NCBI GenBank assembly: GCA_937877515.1
Contig: CALFIX010000036.1
Coordinates: 9,351 to 73,350, forward strand
DNA length: 64,000 bases
Source: an uncultured Treponema sp.
GTDB taxonomy: Bacteria; Spirochaetota; Spirochaetia; Treponematales; Treponemataceae
Reading direction: 5' to 3'
Every line of letters begins with the position of its first letter. Position 1 is the first letter of the stretch. Both the position numbers and the translations under genes were made by a program. Of the stretch, positions 23,298-31,840 are shown in pieces. The notes below the pieces were generated by a model that made no database searches, was not told the DNA's origin, and saw nothing but the letters and a program-made list of their open reading frames with translations.

Positions 23298-24361
23298 TTT
23301 CTACCTCTTGATTTTTCTGCAAGCTTTTCTTGTTTTTTTATATATTTTTTCTGTTTTCTTTCGTTGCGTCTTTGCCTGAATTTTTTTCGGCGGGGTACTA
23401 CAATGGGGGAAGCGTATTTAGATGTTTTGGCAATAATGTACCAGCCTGCAACTGCCGCTGCAATACAGATTATGCTTATAAATAGCATTCCCCAGAAGCC
23501 TGTATGCATCCATGGAAGCGGAACGTTCATGCCAAAGAAACTTGTAATAAAAGTTGGAATCATCATAACAAGAGAAATTATTGTCATGCGCTTCATTACG
23601 ATGCTTAAATTATTAGAAATTAAAGATGCAGAAGCGTCGTTCATTTGAGCCATAATATTTGTGTAAGTGGCTGCCATTTCCATAGCCTGTCTGTTATCTA
23701 TTTCTACGTCATCAAGCCAGTCCTGGTCTTCATCGTCAAGTTTTAAAATTCGCGTTTTTCTAAGCTTCTCCAGAAGCAACTGATTGCTTTTGAGTGAAGT
23801 TTCAAAATACAGAAGAGATTTTTGAATGTTTAAGAGTTGTAAAAATTCTTGATTTTCTACAGCCCTGAACATTTCGTTTTGAATAGTTGTCGCCCTTCTA
23901 TAAAGCTCTTTTAGATAACGAAGATACATAACGTCTGCACGGGCCAGGAATCTAATTGTAAAAGCTGTAAAGTCAGAAAGAGCAAGTTCTTTAATGCGGT
24001 TGGCAGAGAAGTCTTTTAGTACTTCGCAGTCTGTCCAGCATATTGTAATTAAAAATTTACCGCTAATTATAATGCCTAAAGGCGCGCAGAAGTAGCTTAT
24101 GTCGTCTCCGGGAGAAAAAACCGGCAAACGTAAAATTGTAAGAGTATAACCAAAGTCTTCATTCTTTTCCAAACGAGAAAGTTCGTCAGGGTCAAGAACG
24201 TCCAGCATGTTTTCCGAGTCTATGTTAAATTTTTCTTCTAATTCTTGAATGTCGTCTCTCGTAACAGACCTTGCATCAACCCAGGTGTTGTGTTCAGAAT
24301 TCAGTTCTTCAAAATCTTTTTTTACAAGGCGACCATCTTCTTGCTGCCAAAATGTAATCAT
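23294..24361 (-). CDS. corA: CorA-family divalent cation transporter
   Basis: 355 residues. A long N-terminal cytoplasmic domain with helical stalk (DVEIDNRQAMEMAATYTNIM), two C-terminal membrane helices (about 255-277 and 288-310) and the signature FGMNVP at the end of the first helix. Past the second helix is a basic tail of about 40 residues (RRKKFRQRRNERKQKK). It mediates Mg2+ (or Co2+/Ni2+) uptake as a pentamer. AAGGA precedes the ATG. It follows the 645-aa gene and overlaps the SUMF1 gene. Confidence 0.92.
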   Translation of the reverse strand: MITFWQQEDGRLVKKDFEELNSEHNTWVDARSVTRDDIQELEEKFNIDSENMLDVLDPDELSRLEKNEDFGYTLTILRLPVFSPGDDISYFCAPLGIIISGKFLITICWTDCEVLKDFSANRIKELALSDFTAFTIRFLARADVMYLRYLKELYRRATTIQNEMFRAVENQEFLQLLNIQKSLLYFETSLKSNQLLLEKLRKTRILKLDDEDQDWLDDVEIDNRQAMEMAATYTNIMAQMNDASASLISNNLSIVMKRMTIISLVMMIPTFITSFFGMNVPLPWMHTGFWGMLFISIICIAAAVAGWYIIAKTSKYASPIVVPRRKKFRQRRNERKQKKYIKKQEKLAEKSRGRK

Positions 24362-24371
24362 AGGCTTTTCC

Positions 24372-26306
24372 TTATGGCAGATTCTTTACAAGTTTTACAA
24401 GGTAAAGTTCTATGTATCGCTGCAACGCAGGCTGATTGTGAATTTTCATCATTGAAGGCGAGTTTACCAATGACTCTGCAAGACTTCGTATGCGTGCCAT
24501 TGTAAGAGTCTCGCTTTTTAGAGTTCTTAAAACTTTTCTAAGATAGTCCCTTATTAAAGCATTTACATCTGTCGTCAGGTTGTCAAAGTTCTGCTTACCA
24601 ATGCGGTCGTTCCATTCGTGAAGATAGCCTTCCAATTCTCTGTCTAAAGATGAAGTTTCCGGAACAAGCTGTTTTTCTGCTTCTAATGCTGATTTTCTAA
24701 GTTGACGCTTACGGTCTTTTTTGGGGTCGCCTCTGTCTTTTAAGTCTTTTTCGGCATTCTTTTTTTCTTCTTCTTTGCGACGTTCTTCCAGTAAGGTAGC
24801 TGTTGCACTCTTTTGTTTTTTATTTTTTTGAGATTTTGGTTTTCTGTTTATGAGTGCAAAAATCCATGAGATAACTGGTATTGTGTACCAGAATGGAAGT
24901 TTAATGCGTGCATCGCTATAAAGCTCTTGACGGTTAAGCATTAAAAGCTCGCTAAGAGGAATCATACTTCCATTTCTGTAAAGGGTTAAATGACCTGGAG
25001 TCTGATCTTCAAAAGTAATAACTGGCAGGAAAGATGCATTTAAAAGAGAGTATAGTACAGGCTGGCAGTCTAAAAGTTCTCTGTCCAGGCATCTTTCAAA
25101 AGCTTCATTGTCTTTCATCTCGGGAAGAGAATCCCAGTCCAGCATGTATTTGTACCACATTTTAATAAGGCTTTCCCTAACAAGAACTCTTGCGTCGCTA
25201 CTGAGCCTTATTATAAGAGGCATTACTTTTTCTTTTAAAATAAAATACCCTTCGTTTTCGTTTACTTTAAAAATCAAAAGTTTTGGAAGTTCGTTTCCAA
25301 TTGATTCATGAGTTGCATGTTCTAAATAGCTTTGTAATTCTTTTTCGTTGTATTGACCTAAAAGAAGAACTCCGTTTGAATCTTTAAACTTTGTAATGTC
25401 AGTCATGTTGTAATAGTACGGAGGATTTTGAAGAAGCTGGTCTAAGATTTTAAATGCACCTTCTTTTTGAACTCTTTCTGTGGCTTTTGTTTTGTAATAA
25501 GAGGTTGCAACTTCTATAATGCCTACAGATTGCAAAATATTTATGTCTTCAATGGTAAAGTCTTTTACCTTTACGTAGTCTTGTTTTAAAAAATAGCAGA
25601 ATTGACTCCAGTAGTAAAAACTGTCTCCCGTGTTTTGTAAAACTTTCATGGCATCCTGAGGTTTTGTGCAGAATTGACTGAAAAAGTTTTTTACAGAAAG
25701 CTCTTTGCCTGGGTTAGAGATGGAAAGCTTTTTTAAGAAGTAGTCATGAACCTCTTCTTTTTTCATCAGATTTTGAATTTTATTTAATGCTGAATCTACA
25801 AGACTCGTCATTGGCATTGTAGACGGAAAAAGCAGGGCAGGAATACCTTTTGCAAGCGAAATGCTGTAAAGTACTGCAATATTTTCTTCCGGGTGGCCTA
25901 AGTCTAAAAGCTTGTAAATTATGTCTGCTGCAGGAACTGGAGTTGCAATGTCGTGAGGAACATGTTTTGAAATATCGTTAAAGTTTGGGAATGGAATAGC
26001 AACATTTGCTTCTATCCGCTTATAGATGTTGGCAAAGTTTTCCACATAAGAGGCAACTACAAAAATAAAATCCTTTCCGCTGATTTGAGATATGACAACC
26101 TGATGATCTGCTGCAAGTAGATTTATTTCGCTGTCTAAAACATTAGAGCTGTTTCCCATGAATTTTACTAAATCTGAATTTTCTTCCATGTGATGCTGAG
26201 CGTAGCGACGTATGTAATCCGCAAACTCATCATAATTTATCATGGGGCTTTTTTGTTTATTTGCGTAGAATTTTAGTAAAGTTAGTACGTTTGCAGTCGT
26301 AGACAT
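24372..26306 (-). CDS. Spirochaetal protein with basic coiled region, unknown function
   Basis: 644 residues, not recognised. N-terminal helical domain (FADYIRRYAQHH), a central globular part, a hydrophobic stretch near 478-492 (FWYTIPVISWIFALI) and a Lys/Glu-rich coiled segment (KSQKNKKQKSATATLLEERRKEE). The last ~110 residues are helical (SLDRELEGYLHEWNDRIGKQ). The start at 26306 is set by a TATAAT ending six bases upstream. It is followed by corA. The style and length are similar to the 509-aa protein at 17680, but homology cannot be shown by eye. Confidence 0.65.
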   Translation of the reverse strand: MSTTANVLTLLKFYANKQKSPMINYDEFADYIRRYAQHHMEENSDLVKFMGNSSNVLDSEINLLAADHQVVISQISGKDFIFVVASYVENFANIYKRIEANVAIPFPNFNDISKHVPHDIATPVPAADIIYKLLDLGHPEENIAVLYSISLAKGIPALLFPSTMPMTSLVDSALNKIQNLMKKEEVHDYFLKKLSISNPGKELSVKNFFSQFCTKPQDAMKVLQNTGDSFYYWSQFCYFLKQDYVKVKDFTIEDINILQSVGIIEVATSYYKTKATERVQKEGAFKILDQLLQNPPYYYNMTDITKFKDSNGVLLLGQYNEKELQSYLEHATHESIGNELPKLLIFKVNENEGYFILKEKVMPLIIRLSSDARVLVRESLIKMWYKYMLDWDSLPEMKDNEAFERCLDRELLDCQPVLYSLLNASFLPVITFEDQTPGHLTLYRNGSMIPLSELLMLNRQELYSDARIKLPFWYTIPVISWIFALINRKPKSQKNKKQKSATATLLEERRKEEEKKNAEKDLKDRGDPKKDRKRQLRKSALEAEKQLVPETSSLDRELEGYLHEWNDRIGKQNFDNLTTDVNALIRDYLRKVLRTLKSETLTMARIRSLAESLVNSPSMMKIHNQPALQRYIELYLVKLVKNLP

Positions 26307-26312
26307 GAAACC

Positions 26313-26342
26313 ATTATAACCTATTTTTGTCATTCATAACAA
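26313..26342 (-). promoter_or_regulatory. Predicted promoter, leaderless arrangement (645-aa gene)
   Basis: Minus strand TTGTTA, 18 bases, perfect TATAAT, six bases to the ATG. Confidence 0.65.
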
Positions 26343-26413
26343 GTAAAATACTTCACACGAAAAAAATGAATTTTTTAAATTTTTCCTTAAAATTTTGTCT
26401 TTTTTGAATGTAA

Positions 26414-26430
26414 CGCTAAATATTATAGCG
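26414..26430. promoter_or_regulatory. Palindrome in the ssb promoter region
   Basis: CGCTA-N7-TAGCG around an AATATTA core, upstream of ssb with a TTGTCT-like -35 element at 26395. It could be an operator or simply a -10 region dyad; a long GC-rich leader of about 80 bases follows. Confidence 0.35.
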
Positions 26431-26484
26431 TAGACCGGCTGTAGAGCGGCGCGCAGCAATAGCAGCAGACTACTAAATTTAAAA

Positions 26485-26503
26485 GCGGCAGGTGCCGCGG
26501 AGG
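26485..26503 (+). promoter_or_regulatory. Hairpin abutting the ssb ribosome-binding site
   Basis: GCGGC-AGGT-GCCGC stem-loop ends one base before GGAGG. The closeness suggests effects on ribosome loading at ssb. Confidence 0.4.
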
Positions 26504-26510
26504 ACATTTT

Positions 26511-26999
26511 ATGAATGCATTAAATCAGATTATTTTGGAAGGTAACGTAACTGTAGAACCTGCAGTTAGGGAACTTAAGACAGGTCGTCATGTATGCACA
26601 CTGCCAATTGCTGTTAACCGTAAGTATAAAAATGCAGACGGACAGAACACGGACGAAGTATCTTACTTTGACGTGGAAACTTTCGGTTCACTTGCGGATA
26701 CCTGTGCAAAATGGTGCCCAAAGGGCAGAGGTGTTCGCGTTGTGGGCCGTCTTAAACAGGACAGGTGGAAAGACGATGACGGCAAAACTCATAGTAAGGT
26801 TCATGTAATAGCAGAACATATTGAATTTAAGCCATATTTTAAGAAAAACGAAAAAGGCGAAGAAGTTTCTGATTCTTCCGGTCCTAGTTCTGCAGCAGCT
26901 GGTAAGACAGAACCTTCTAAAGAACAAAAAATTGCAATGCTGGCAGAGGCTGCCGCTGCTGCACAAAGTGAACAGGAGGCAAATGATATAGCATTTTAA
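26511..26999 (+). CDS. ssb: Single-stranded DNA-binding protein
   Basis: 162 residues: OB-fold domain (1-110; LNQIILEGNVTVEPAVREL, FDVETFGSLADTCAKW, GRGVRVVGRLKQDRW) plus a flexible Ala/Glu-rich tail ending in ANDIAF, equivalent to the usual DDIPF partner-binding tip. The domain retains the sequence of SSB tetramers. GGAGG is seven bases from the ATG. It is a single-gene unit; the common rpsF/rpsR neighbours are absent. Confidence 0.93.
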   Translation: MNALNQIILEGNVTVEPAVRELKTGRHVCTLPIAVNRKYKNADGQNTDEVSYFDVETFGSLADTCAKWCPKGRGVRVVGRLKQDRWKDDDGKTHSKVHVIAEHIEFKPYFKKNEKGEEVSDSSGPSSAAAGKTEPSKEQKIAMLAEAAAAAQSEQEANDIAF

Positions 27000-27029
27000 T
27001 AGTGTTTTTGCCTTTACAACTCTCCTCTT

Positions 27030-27072
27030 GGACGCTGCTGTTTACTGTTAGTGAGTGCGGCGTCCGCTTTTC
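27030..27072 (+). terminator. Possible terminator after ssb
   Basis: GGACGCTGC pairs with GCGGCGTCC (one wobble) across an 18-base loop, then GCTTTTCTT. It overlaps the 3' end of the convergent U32 gene. The loop is long and the T tract imperfect. Confidence 0.4.
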
Positions 27073-29327
27073 TTACCTGGCTTTTGAATGTTTTGCTGTT
27101 CTGCATTTTTAGCATTCCGCTTTGCAATAGCCTGATAAGCTTCCATTTTTTCAGGATTATAAAATCCGTCTTTCCAGTTAAAGCGGGAAGCTCCTGAAAT
27201 AAAGTCTTTTGTTGCCATTATATTTTGAAGGGCTTTTATGTCATTTTTCCTAACTTTTGTTTTGGAAAAATCTAAAAGCTGATGGGTAAATCCATTCTTC
27301 TTTAAGTATTCTGTTTTATCCAGGAGAGTAAATGGAAGTTCCGGCATTACAAAAGTTCCGTCATCAGAAGAAGATATTTTAAAAGCCATTCCTTCTTTGT
27401 CTTCAAAATACGTAAAGTCATAGGAGTCTGGCATCTTAAATCTTATTCTAAACAAAGCGGGATAGGAAAAAATTGAAACTAAAACTCTGGATCTTTCCTT
27501 TTCGTTGCGGAAAGTTTCCGTGAGGTTGTCTTCTGAATTTTCTATAGGAGTTTGTAAGGCCATGATGTTAAGGTTTTCTAAGAAGCTTACTGCCCACTTG
27601 TTGAATGTGTAGAGGTAAGGACCGGCTATCATGTGTACATGCTTTTTGTCTTTTAGAAGGGCTATATGAGAAAGATTGTTTACTATAAATTGAGTGTAGC
27701 CTTTTTCTAAGAGAATGTTTAGTGTTTCAGAAAACTCTTTAAAATCTCCTTCTGCCCAATATGGATCTAACGAAAGAATTGCAACTTTTTTGCTGAATGG
27801 CAGAATTGGCTTTTCTGCACTGTCTTTATGCACTAAGTCATAAGATACTTCTTTGTTTAGTTCTAAAATTATGCGCACTGGATGAAAGCCTTGAACAACG
27901 TGTGCATCTGCAATTGTGGAAACCTGAACGTAAAGTCCTTGAGGAAACCAGGAAAGTTCATCTTTTTTTAGTGGTGTTAAATCTAAAATAGGTAAGCGTT
28001 CTGCACCCGGCTGTTTTTTAAAGTGAGATAAATCTTGTGGCAGAACGTGTTTGTATCTTTTAGACATTGATTTTGTCTGCAAAAGATAAACTGTGTCTGA
28101 CTTTTCAAAGCCGTAAGGTATGTCTATCCAGCGGTTGCCTTTTGCGTCTTCGGTTACAACTCTTACTTTATGACTTTCGCGTCCTGTGTCATCTTTTTTG
28201 TGAAGCCTTATGCTGTCGCCCGGATCCGGATCATAGCTTCCGCCTTTTATGACTGCCATTTGAATTTGGTTTTTCTTTGGTTCAGATTCAGTTTCTTGAG
28301 CTTGAGAAATGTGAGAAGTTAGTAACGCCTTGTTTTTTTCGGCTTCAGAGGCACTTCTAAGTTCTGCAATTTTTCCTAAGTAAATACCTGTTCCACCAGC
28401 TTGGTTTGGGTTTAGAATTTTTTCTCCGGCATTATCAATTCCGTCTTTGGTGGTAGAAAATCCGTACCAGTAATCAGTTTTTGTGCGGGCAAAGTCTGTG
28501 CTTAAAATGCGTTTACCTTCTGCAATGGCTCCTTTTTTGTCGTTTTCCCAGTGATCCATTACATATCTGTATGCTGCAGTTACAGCTCCAACATACTCTG
28601 CACTCTTCATGCGTCCTTCTATTTTAAAACTCTCTACGCCCAAAGACATAAGCTCCGGGACGTGGTCTATTAAAGATAAATCGCATGGAGAAAAATAATA
28701 CCCCTGGCTTCTGCCCCCAGACATTTCTGCGTTATAAAAACGACGGCATGCCTGTGTACACATTCCCCGGTTTGCAGATTTTCCGCCTAAGTAGCTGGAA
28801 AAAAGGCAAAGTCCGCTTTCGCTTACACATAATGCACCGTGAACAAATATTTCCAGCTGGCAGGGAGTGTTTTGTTTGACACTTTTTATTTCTTCCAGTC
28901 CAAGTTCTCTGGCTAAAACTACCCGTTTAAAACCCTGTGTCATTAAAAGATTTGCAGCCTGTGCACTTTCCACATTCATTTGTGTAGATGCATGAAGCTC
29001 TAAATCTGGAAAAAACTCCTGACACATTCTTACAACCCCAAAATCCTGAACAATAAGTCCGTCCGGGTGTACATCATTTAAATACGAAAGAAATCTATAA
29101 AGGCGTTCAGTTTCATGTTCTTCGCTAACAGTGTTTACCGTAACGTATATTTTTTTACCCTGGCGATGAACGCTTTGTACGCAAGCTTCAAATTCTCTCC
29201 AGGCAAAATTAGAAGAGCGCAGGCGAGCATTAAAACTTTTTAATCCAAGATAAACGGCATCTGCGCCTTCTCCAATAGCAGCATCTAAGGCTTCTACATT
29301 CCCAGCGGGAGCAAGTAATTCTGTCAT
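27048..29327 (-). CDS. Peptidase U32 family protein (RlhA/TrhP-like RNA hydroxylation)
   Basis: 759 residues. N-terminal U32 core: ELLAPAGNVEALDAAIGEGADAVYLG, HASTQMN, LARELGLEEI, HGALCVSESG, GMCTQACRR and FKIEGRMKS. Conserved Cys in the last motifs match the iron-sulfur site of RlhA/TrhP, which hydroxylate 23S rRNA or tRNA in E. coli; the peptidase name is historical. A DUF3656-like region follows, making it longer than E. coli RlhA (about 650). No Shine-Dalgarno; a TTAACA-N16-TATACT promoter ends eight bases upstream. The C-terminus is Lys/Gln-rich. Confidence 0.85.
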   Translation of the reverse strand: MTELLAPAGNVEALDAAIGEGADAVYLGLKSFNARLRSSNFAWREFEACVQSVHRQGKKIYVTVNTVSEEHETERLYRFLSYLNDVHPDGLIVQDFGVVRMCQEFFPDLELHASTQMNVESAQAANLLMTQGFKRVVLARELGLEEIKSVKQNTPCQLEIFVHGALCVSESGLCLFSSYLGGKSANRGMCTQACRRFYNAEMSGGRSQGYYFSPCDLSLIDHVPELMSLGVESFKIEGRMKSAEYVGAVTAAYRYVMDHWENDKKGAIAEGKRILSTDFARTKTDYWYGFSTTKDGIDNAGEKILNPNQAGGTGIYLGKIAELRSASEAEKNKALLTSHISQAQETESEPKKNQIQMAVIKGGSYDPDPGDSIRLHKKDDTGRESHKVRVVTEDAKGNRWIDIPYGFEKSDTVYLLQTKSMSKRYKHVLPQDLSHFKKQPGAERLPILDLTPLKKDELSWFPQGLYVQVSTIADAHVVQGFHPVRIILELNKEVSYDLVHKDSAEKPILPFSKKVAILSLDPYWAEGDFKEFSETLNILLEKGYTQFIVNNLSHIALLKDKKHVHMIAGPYLYTFNKWAVSFLENLNIMALQTPIENSEDNLTETFRNEKERSRVLVSIFSYPALFRIRFKMPDSYDFTYFEDKEGMAFKISSSDDGTFVMPELPFTLLDKTEYLKKNGFTHQLLDFSKTKVRKNDIKALQNIMATKDFISGASRFNWKDGFYNPEKMEAYQAIAKRNAKNAEQQNIQKPGKKSGRRTH

Positions 29328-29335
29328 AAGGTAAG

Positions 29336-29363
29336 AGTATATCAGTATTTTAGAAAATGTTAA
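29336..29363 (-). promoter_or_regulatory. Predicted promoter, leaderless arrangement (U32 gene)
   Basis: Minus strand TTAACA, 16 bases, TATACT, eight bases to ATG. Confidence 0.65.
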
Positions 29364-29391
29364 AGCTAAGACTGGATGTTTATTTTGTGTT

Positions 29392-31065
29392 TTATTCTGA
29401 AACTTGAAGAATATTTAAGCCGTTCAGGCTTGCAGCTTCAATAATTTCTGAGTTTGCACTTAGCCATGGGTAAATAAGTCGCAAGTTATTGGCATTTTCC
29501 AGTACTGAGTTTTCTGTGTCGTAAAAGAATTCTTTGTACGTTGTAATAAATTCTTTTAGAGAAAGCTCTGTTATTTCGCTGGTTGAACTTTCTAATTCTG
29601 AAATAAGCCATCTGTTTCCATTAAAGGTGAGGGTTATTTTGTCAGTTTCTTCCATTATGTTTACAAAGCCTTCTGCATCGCTGGAAACAAAATAAAAGTG
29701 AGCGGTGTGATTTTCTTTTTGACCTTTCTTTAAGACAAGGCCTTCTTGCTCTGTTAGTTTTTTACCGCTGAATTTTTTTTGAGGACCCTTAAAGAATATG
29801 CTTTGCTTTATGCCGTCAACAGTAAATTGAGTAAGCCCAAACATGTAAGCTTTCTGTTCATTGTTTTTTAAAAGCCATAAAGCCGGCGGTAATGTTTCTT
29901 TTAAAGGTTCATACATTGATCTTGTTTTTGAGCTGACATAAATATTGCTTATTATATTAACATTTTTTGAGCCGCTTGAACGTGTAGAACTTTGCTGTTC
30001 AGCATCTACATCCAGCATATTGAATGCACTGTAAAACATTTCTATTGTTTGCATGGAGGTAAGACCTGTTGTTGTAGGTTTTGACATTTGACTTATTGAA
30101 TATGTGAGGCTTACAAAAATAGCAGTGCAGAGCGCGCTTATGGTTATTATTATTTTAGATTTGTTTTTTTTAAGGTTTCTTTTTAGATTAAGCTTTTTTA
30201 TTCTTGATTTTTCTTCTTTTTCTGATTCTCTTAAAAAATCATCTTGAGAAACGGAAGACTTTCTGATAACTGGTAATAATTCTCCATTTGCAGAAAGTTC
30301 TCCGTTTTCTGTTAAGCCAAGTTCCCTGTAAAAACTTTTTACTGGAAATTCGTTTTTACTTTTTTCCTTTGAGTTTGAGTTTTTTTGTAGTGCAGAATCT
30401 ATTGCTTCCTGCAGTTTTGAGTCTAATGCCCAGACAGTGTTTTTTATGCTCCTGTAGTTTTTATCTAAGATGTCTTCGTTTCTCTGTTCTATTGAAGAAT
30501 TTGTGTACGGAAAATTTCCTGTAAGAATTTTGTAGGCAATTGCAGCTTGAACAAATTTTATTCCGTCTGATTTAGAAAGGTATGAGTTTTTGTAAAGTTC
30601 ATCCAGTTCCAGACGAGCTTCTTCGTTCAGGTTTTGAATGCAGCTTTTAAAAATTTCTTCTGGAAAGAAAATAATGGAGTTCAGGTCTTCTGAAATAAAG
30701 ATTCCTTCCGCACCATTAAGCGGAATGTCTATATTTTGTTTTAGAGCATCATTTAATGCATGGCAGACTTTTGAAGAAGCAAGATATACAAGGGGCCTTA
30801 CATCTGGGGTTTTTGTGTCAAAGGAGCGAATTATTGCAGCAAGTGTTGTACCAGAAAATCCTTTGCCTGTAAAAAATATTTTATTGTTTTGTTCTGTTGT
30901 GTTTTCGAATGACCAAAAATTAAAATTCCAGCTTCCGTTTATAAAATCTGCCCGAAAACCTTTAGCGGTAAGTTTATTCTGTAAGTGACTCTTTGCAGCT
31001 TCGTCTGGCGTAAGAGAAGTTTTTATAAAAATGGTGTCATCCTCTGAGTATACAATTGCATTCAT
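29392..31065 (-). CDS. Membrane protein with degenerate kinase-like N-terminus
   Basis: 557 residues, not a named family to me. The N-terminal ~240 residues are cytoplasmic. A stretch near 168-186 (GIKFVQAAIAYKILTGNFPY, then a helix and ALDSKLQEAIDSALQ) resembles the alpha-F to alpha-I part of Ser/Thr kinases, but no VAIK, HRD or DFG motif is seen. A basic segment (KKLNLKRNLKKNKSK) precedes one membrane helix (about 305-327) and a ~230-residue external domain. I infer a pseudokinase-like sensor. Divergent from the DUF4230 gene. Confidence 0.6.
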   Translation of the reverse strand: MNAIVYSEDDTIFIKTSLTPDEAAKSHLQNKLTAKGFRADFINGSWNFNFWSFENTTEQNNKIFFTGKGFSGTTLAAIIRSFDTKTPDVRPLVYLASSKVCHALNDALKQNIDIPLNGAEGIFISEDLNSIIFFPEEIFKSCIQNLNEEARLELDELYKNSYLSKSDGIKFVQAAIAYKILTGNFPYTNSSIEQRNEDILDKNYRSIKNTVWALDSKLQEAIDSALQKNSNSKEKSKNEFPVKSFYRELGLTENGELSANGELLPVIRKSSVSQDDFLRESEKEEKSRIKKLNLKRNLKKNKSKIIITISALCTAIFVSLTYSISQMSKPTTTGLTSMQTIEMFYSAFNMLDVDAEQQSSTRSSGSKNVNIISNIYVSSKTRSMYEPLKETLPPALWLLKNNEQKAYMFGLTQFTVDGIKQSIFFKGPQKKFSGKKLTEQEGLVLKKGQKENHTAHFYFVSSDAEGFVNIMEETDKITLTFNGNRWLISELESSTSEITELSLKEFITTYKEFFYDTENSVLENANNLRLIYPWLSANSEIIEAASLNGLNILQVSE

Positions 31066-31072
31066 AGTAAAA

Positions 31073-31101
31073 ATAATATGAAAAAAAACTTATAAAAACA
31101 A
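31073..31101 (-). promoter_or_regulatory. Predicted promoter, leaderless arrangement (kinase-like gene)
   Basis: Minus strand TTGTTT, 17 bases, TATTAT, seven bases to the ATG. Confidence 0.55.
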
Positions 31102-31121
31102 TCCTTTGTTAAAAAAATCTG

Positions 31122-31130
31122 TGATATAAT
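31122..31130 (+). promoter_or_regulatory. Extended -10 promoter of the DUF4230 gene
   Basis: TGATATAAT: extended TGn motif plus perfect -10, ending six bases before the ATG at 31137. No good -35 is seen, as expected for an extended -10 promoter. Confidence 0.65.
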
Positions 31131-31136
31131 TTAATT

Positions 31137-31793
31137 ATGCAGAAGAAAATAAAAGAAAAAGCAGAGGTGTCTCATAAGGTGAGGACGCTTTTGTGGCTTA
31201 AGATTACAGTTCCTCTTTTATGTGCTGTTATTCTTTGCTTAGCATGTCTGGGTGTATGGTATAAAATCAGGCAGGTAAAAGTAGAACATTTACATTCACT
31301 TGTGTATAGTCAGATAGAAAAAGTTTGTGAGCTTACAGTTATAAAATATAATTACGGCAGCGTGGTTCTTCCTAAAAAGAGTGCATTAAACGGAAGCATA
31401 AAAGCATATAGCATTGTTAAGTTTTCTGGTGTAATCAGATTAGGAATAAGCAATCTGGAAGAAATGCAAATCACAGTTTCTCCAAATGGAAAAATGGTGG
31501 ACGTTTTACTTCCTCATGCAGAAATTCTAGAGAATGCAATAGTTTCGGAAGAAGTTTTTGATGAAAAGCGCAGTATTTTTATTCCCATTACGACTCAAGA
31601 AATTTTTGACGAAATAAAAAGTGAAATGGAACGTACAGAAGATGCTCTCTTGCACGATGGTATATTGGATGAAGCCGATGAGCGTATTGTTCTTTTAGTA
31701 AAGGCTTTTCTCAGTGCAAATGGTATAAGGGAAAGTACTGTTCATTTTAAGAGAAAATCTTTGCTGCCAGTAGATTTACCTTTTGAATCTTAA
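31137..31793 (+). CDS. DUF4230-like membrane-anchored protein
   Basis: 218 residues. One membrane helix (about 23-45) then an exported domain with the DUF4230 pattern: VCELTVIKYNYGSVVL, IVKFSGVIRLGISNLEEMQITV, MVDVLLPHAEILENAI. Members are extracytoplasmic proteins of unknown function. It has no Shine-Dalgarno and starts six bases after TATAAT. It is followed by the GGDEF gene, which has its own promoter. Confidence 0.72.
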   Translation: MQKKIKEKAEVSHKVRTLLWLKITVPLLCAVILCLACLGVWYKIRQVKVEHLHSLVYSQIEKVCELTVIKYNYGSVVLPKKSALNGSIKAYSIVKFSGVIRLGISNLEEMQITVSPNGKMVDVLLPHAEILENAIVSEEVFDEKRSIFIPITTQEIFDEIKSEMERTEDALLHDGILDEADERIVLLVKAFLSANGIRESTVHFKRKSLLPVDLPFES

Positions 31794-31805
31794 TGTTTAT
31801 TTTGC

Positions 31806-31834
31806 TTGAATGATACTTTTTTGACTGATATAAT
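31806..31834 (+). promoter_or_regulatory. Predicted promoter, leaderless arrangement (GGDEF gene)
   Basis: TTGAAT, 17 bases, perfect TATAAT, six bases to ATG. Confidence 0.75.
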
Positions 31835-31840
31835 AAAGCT

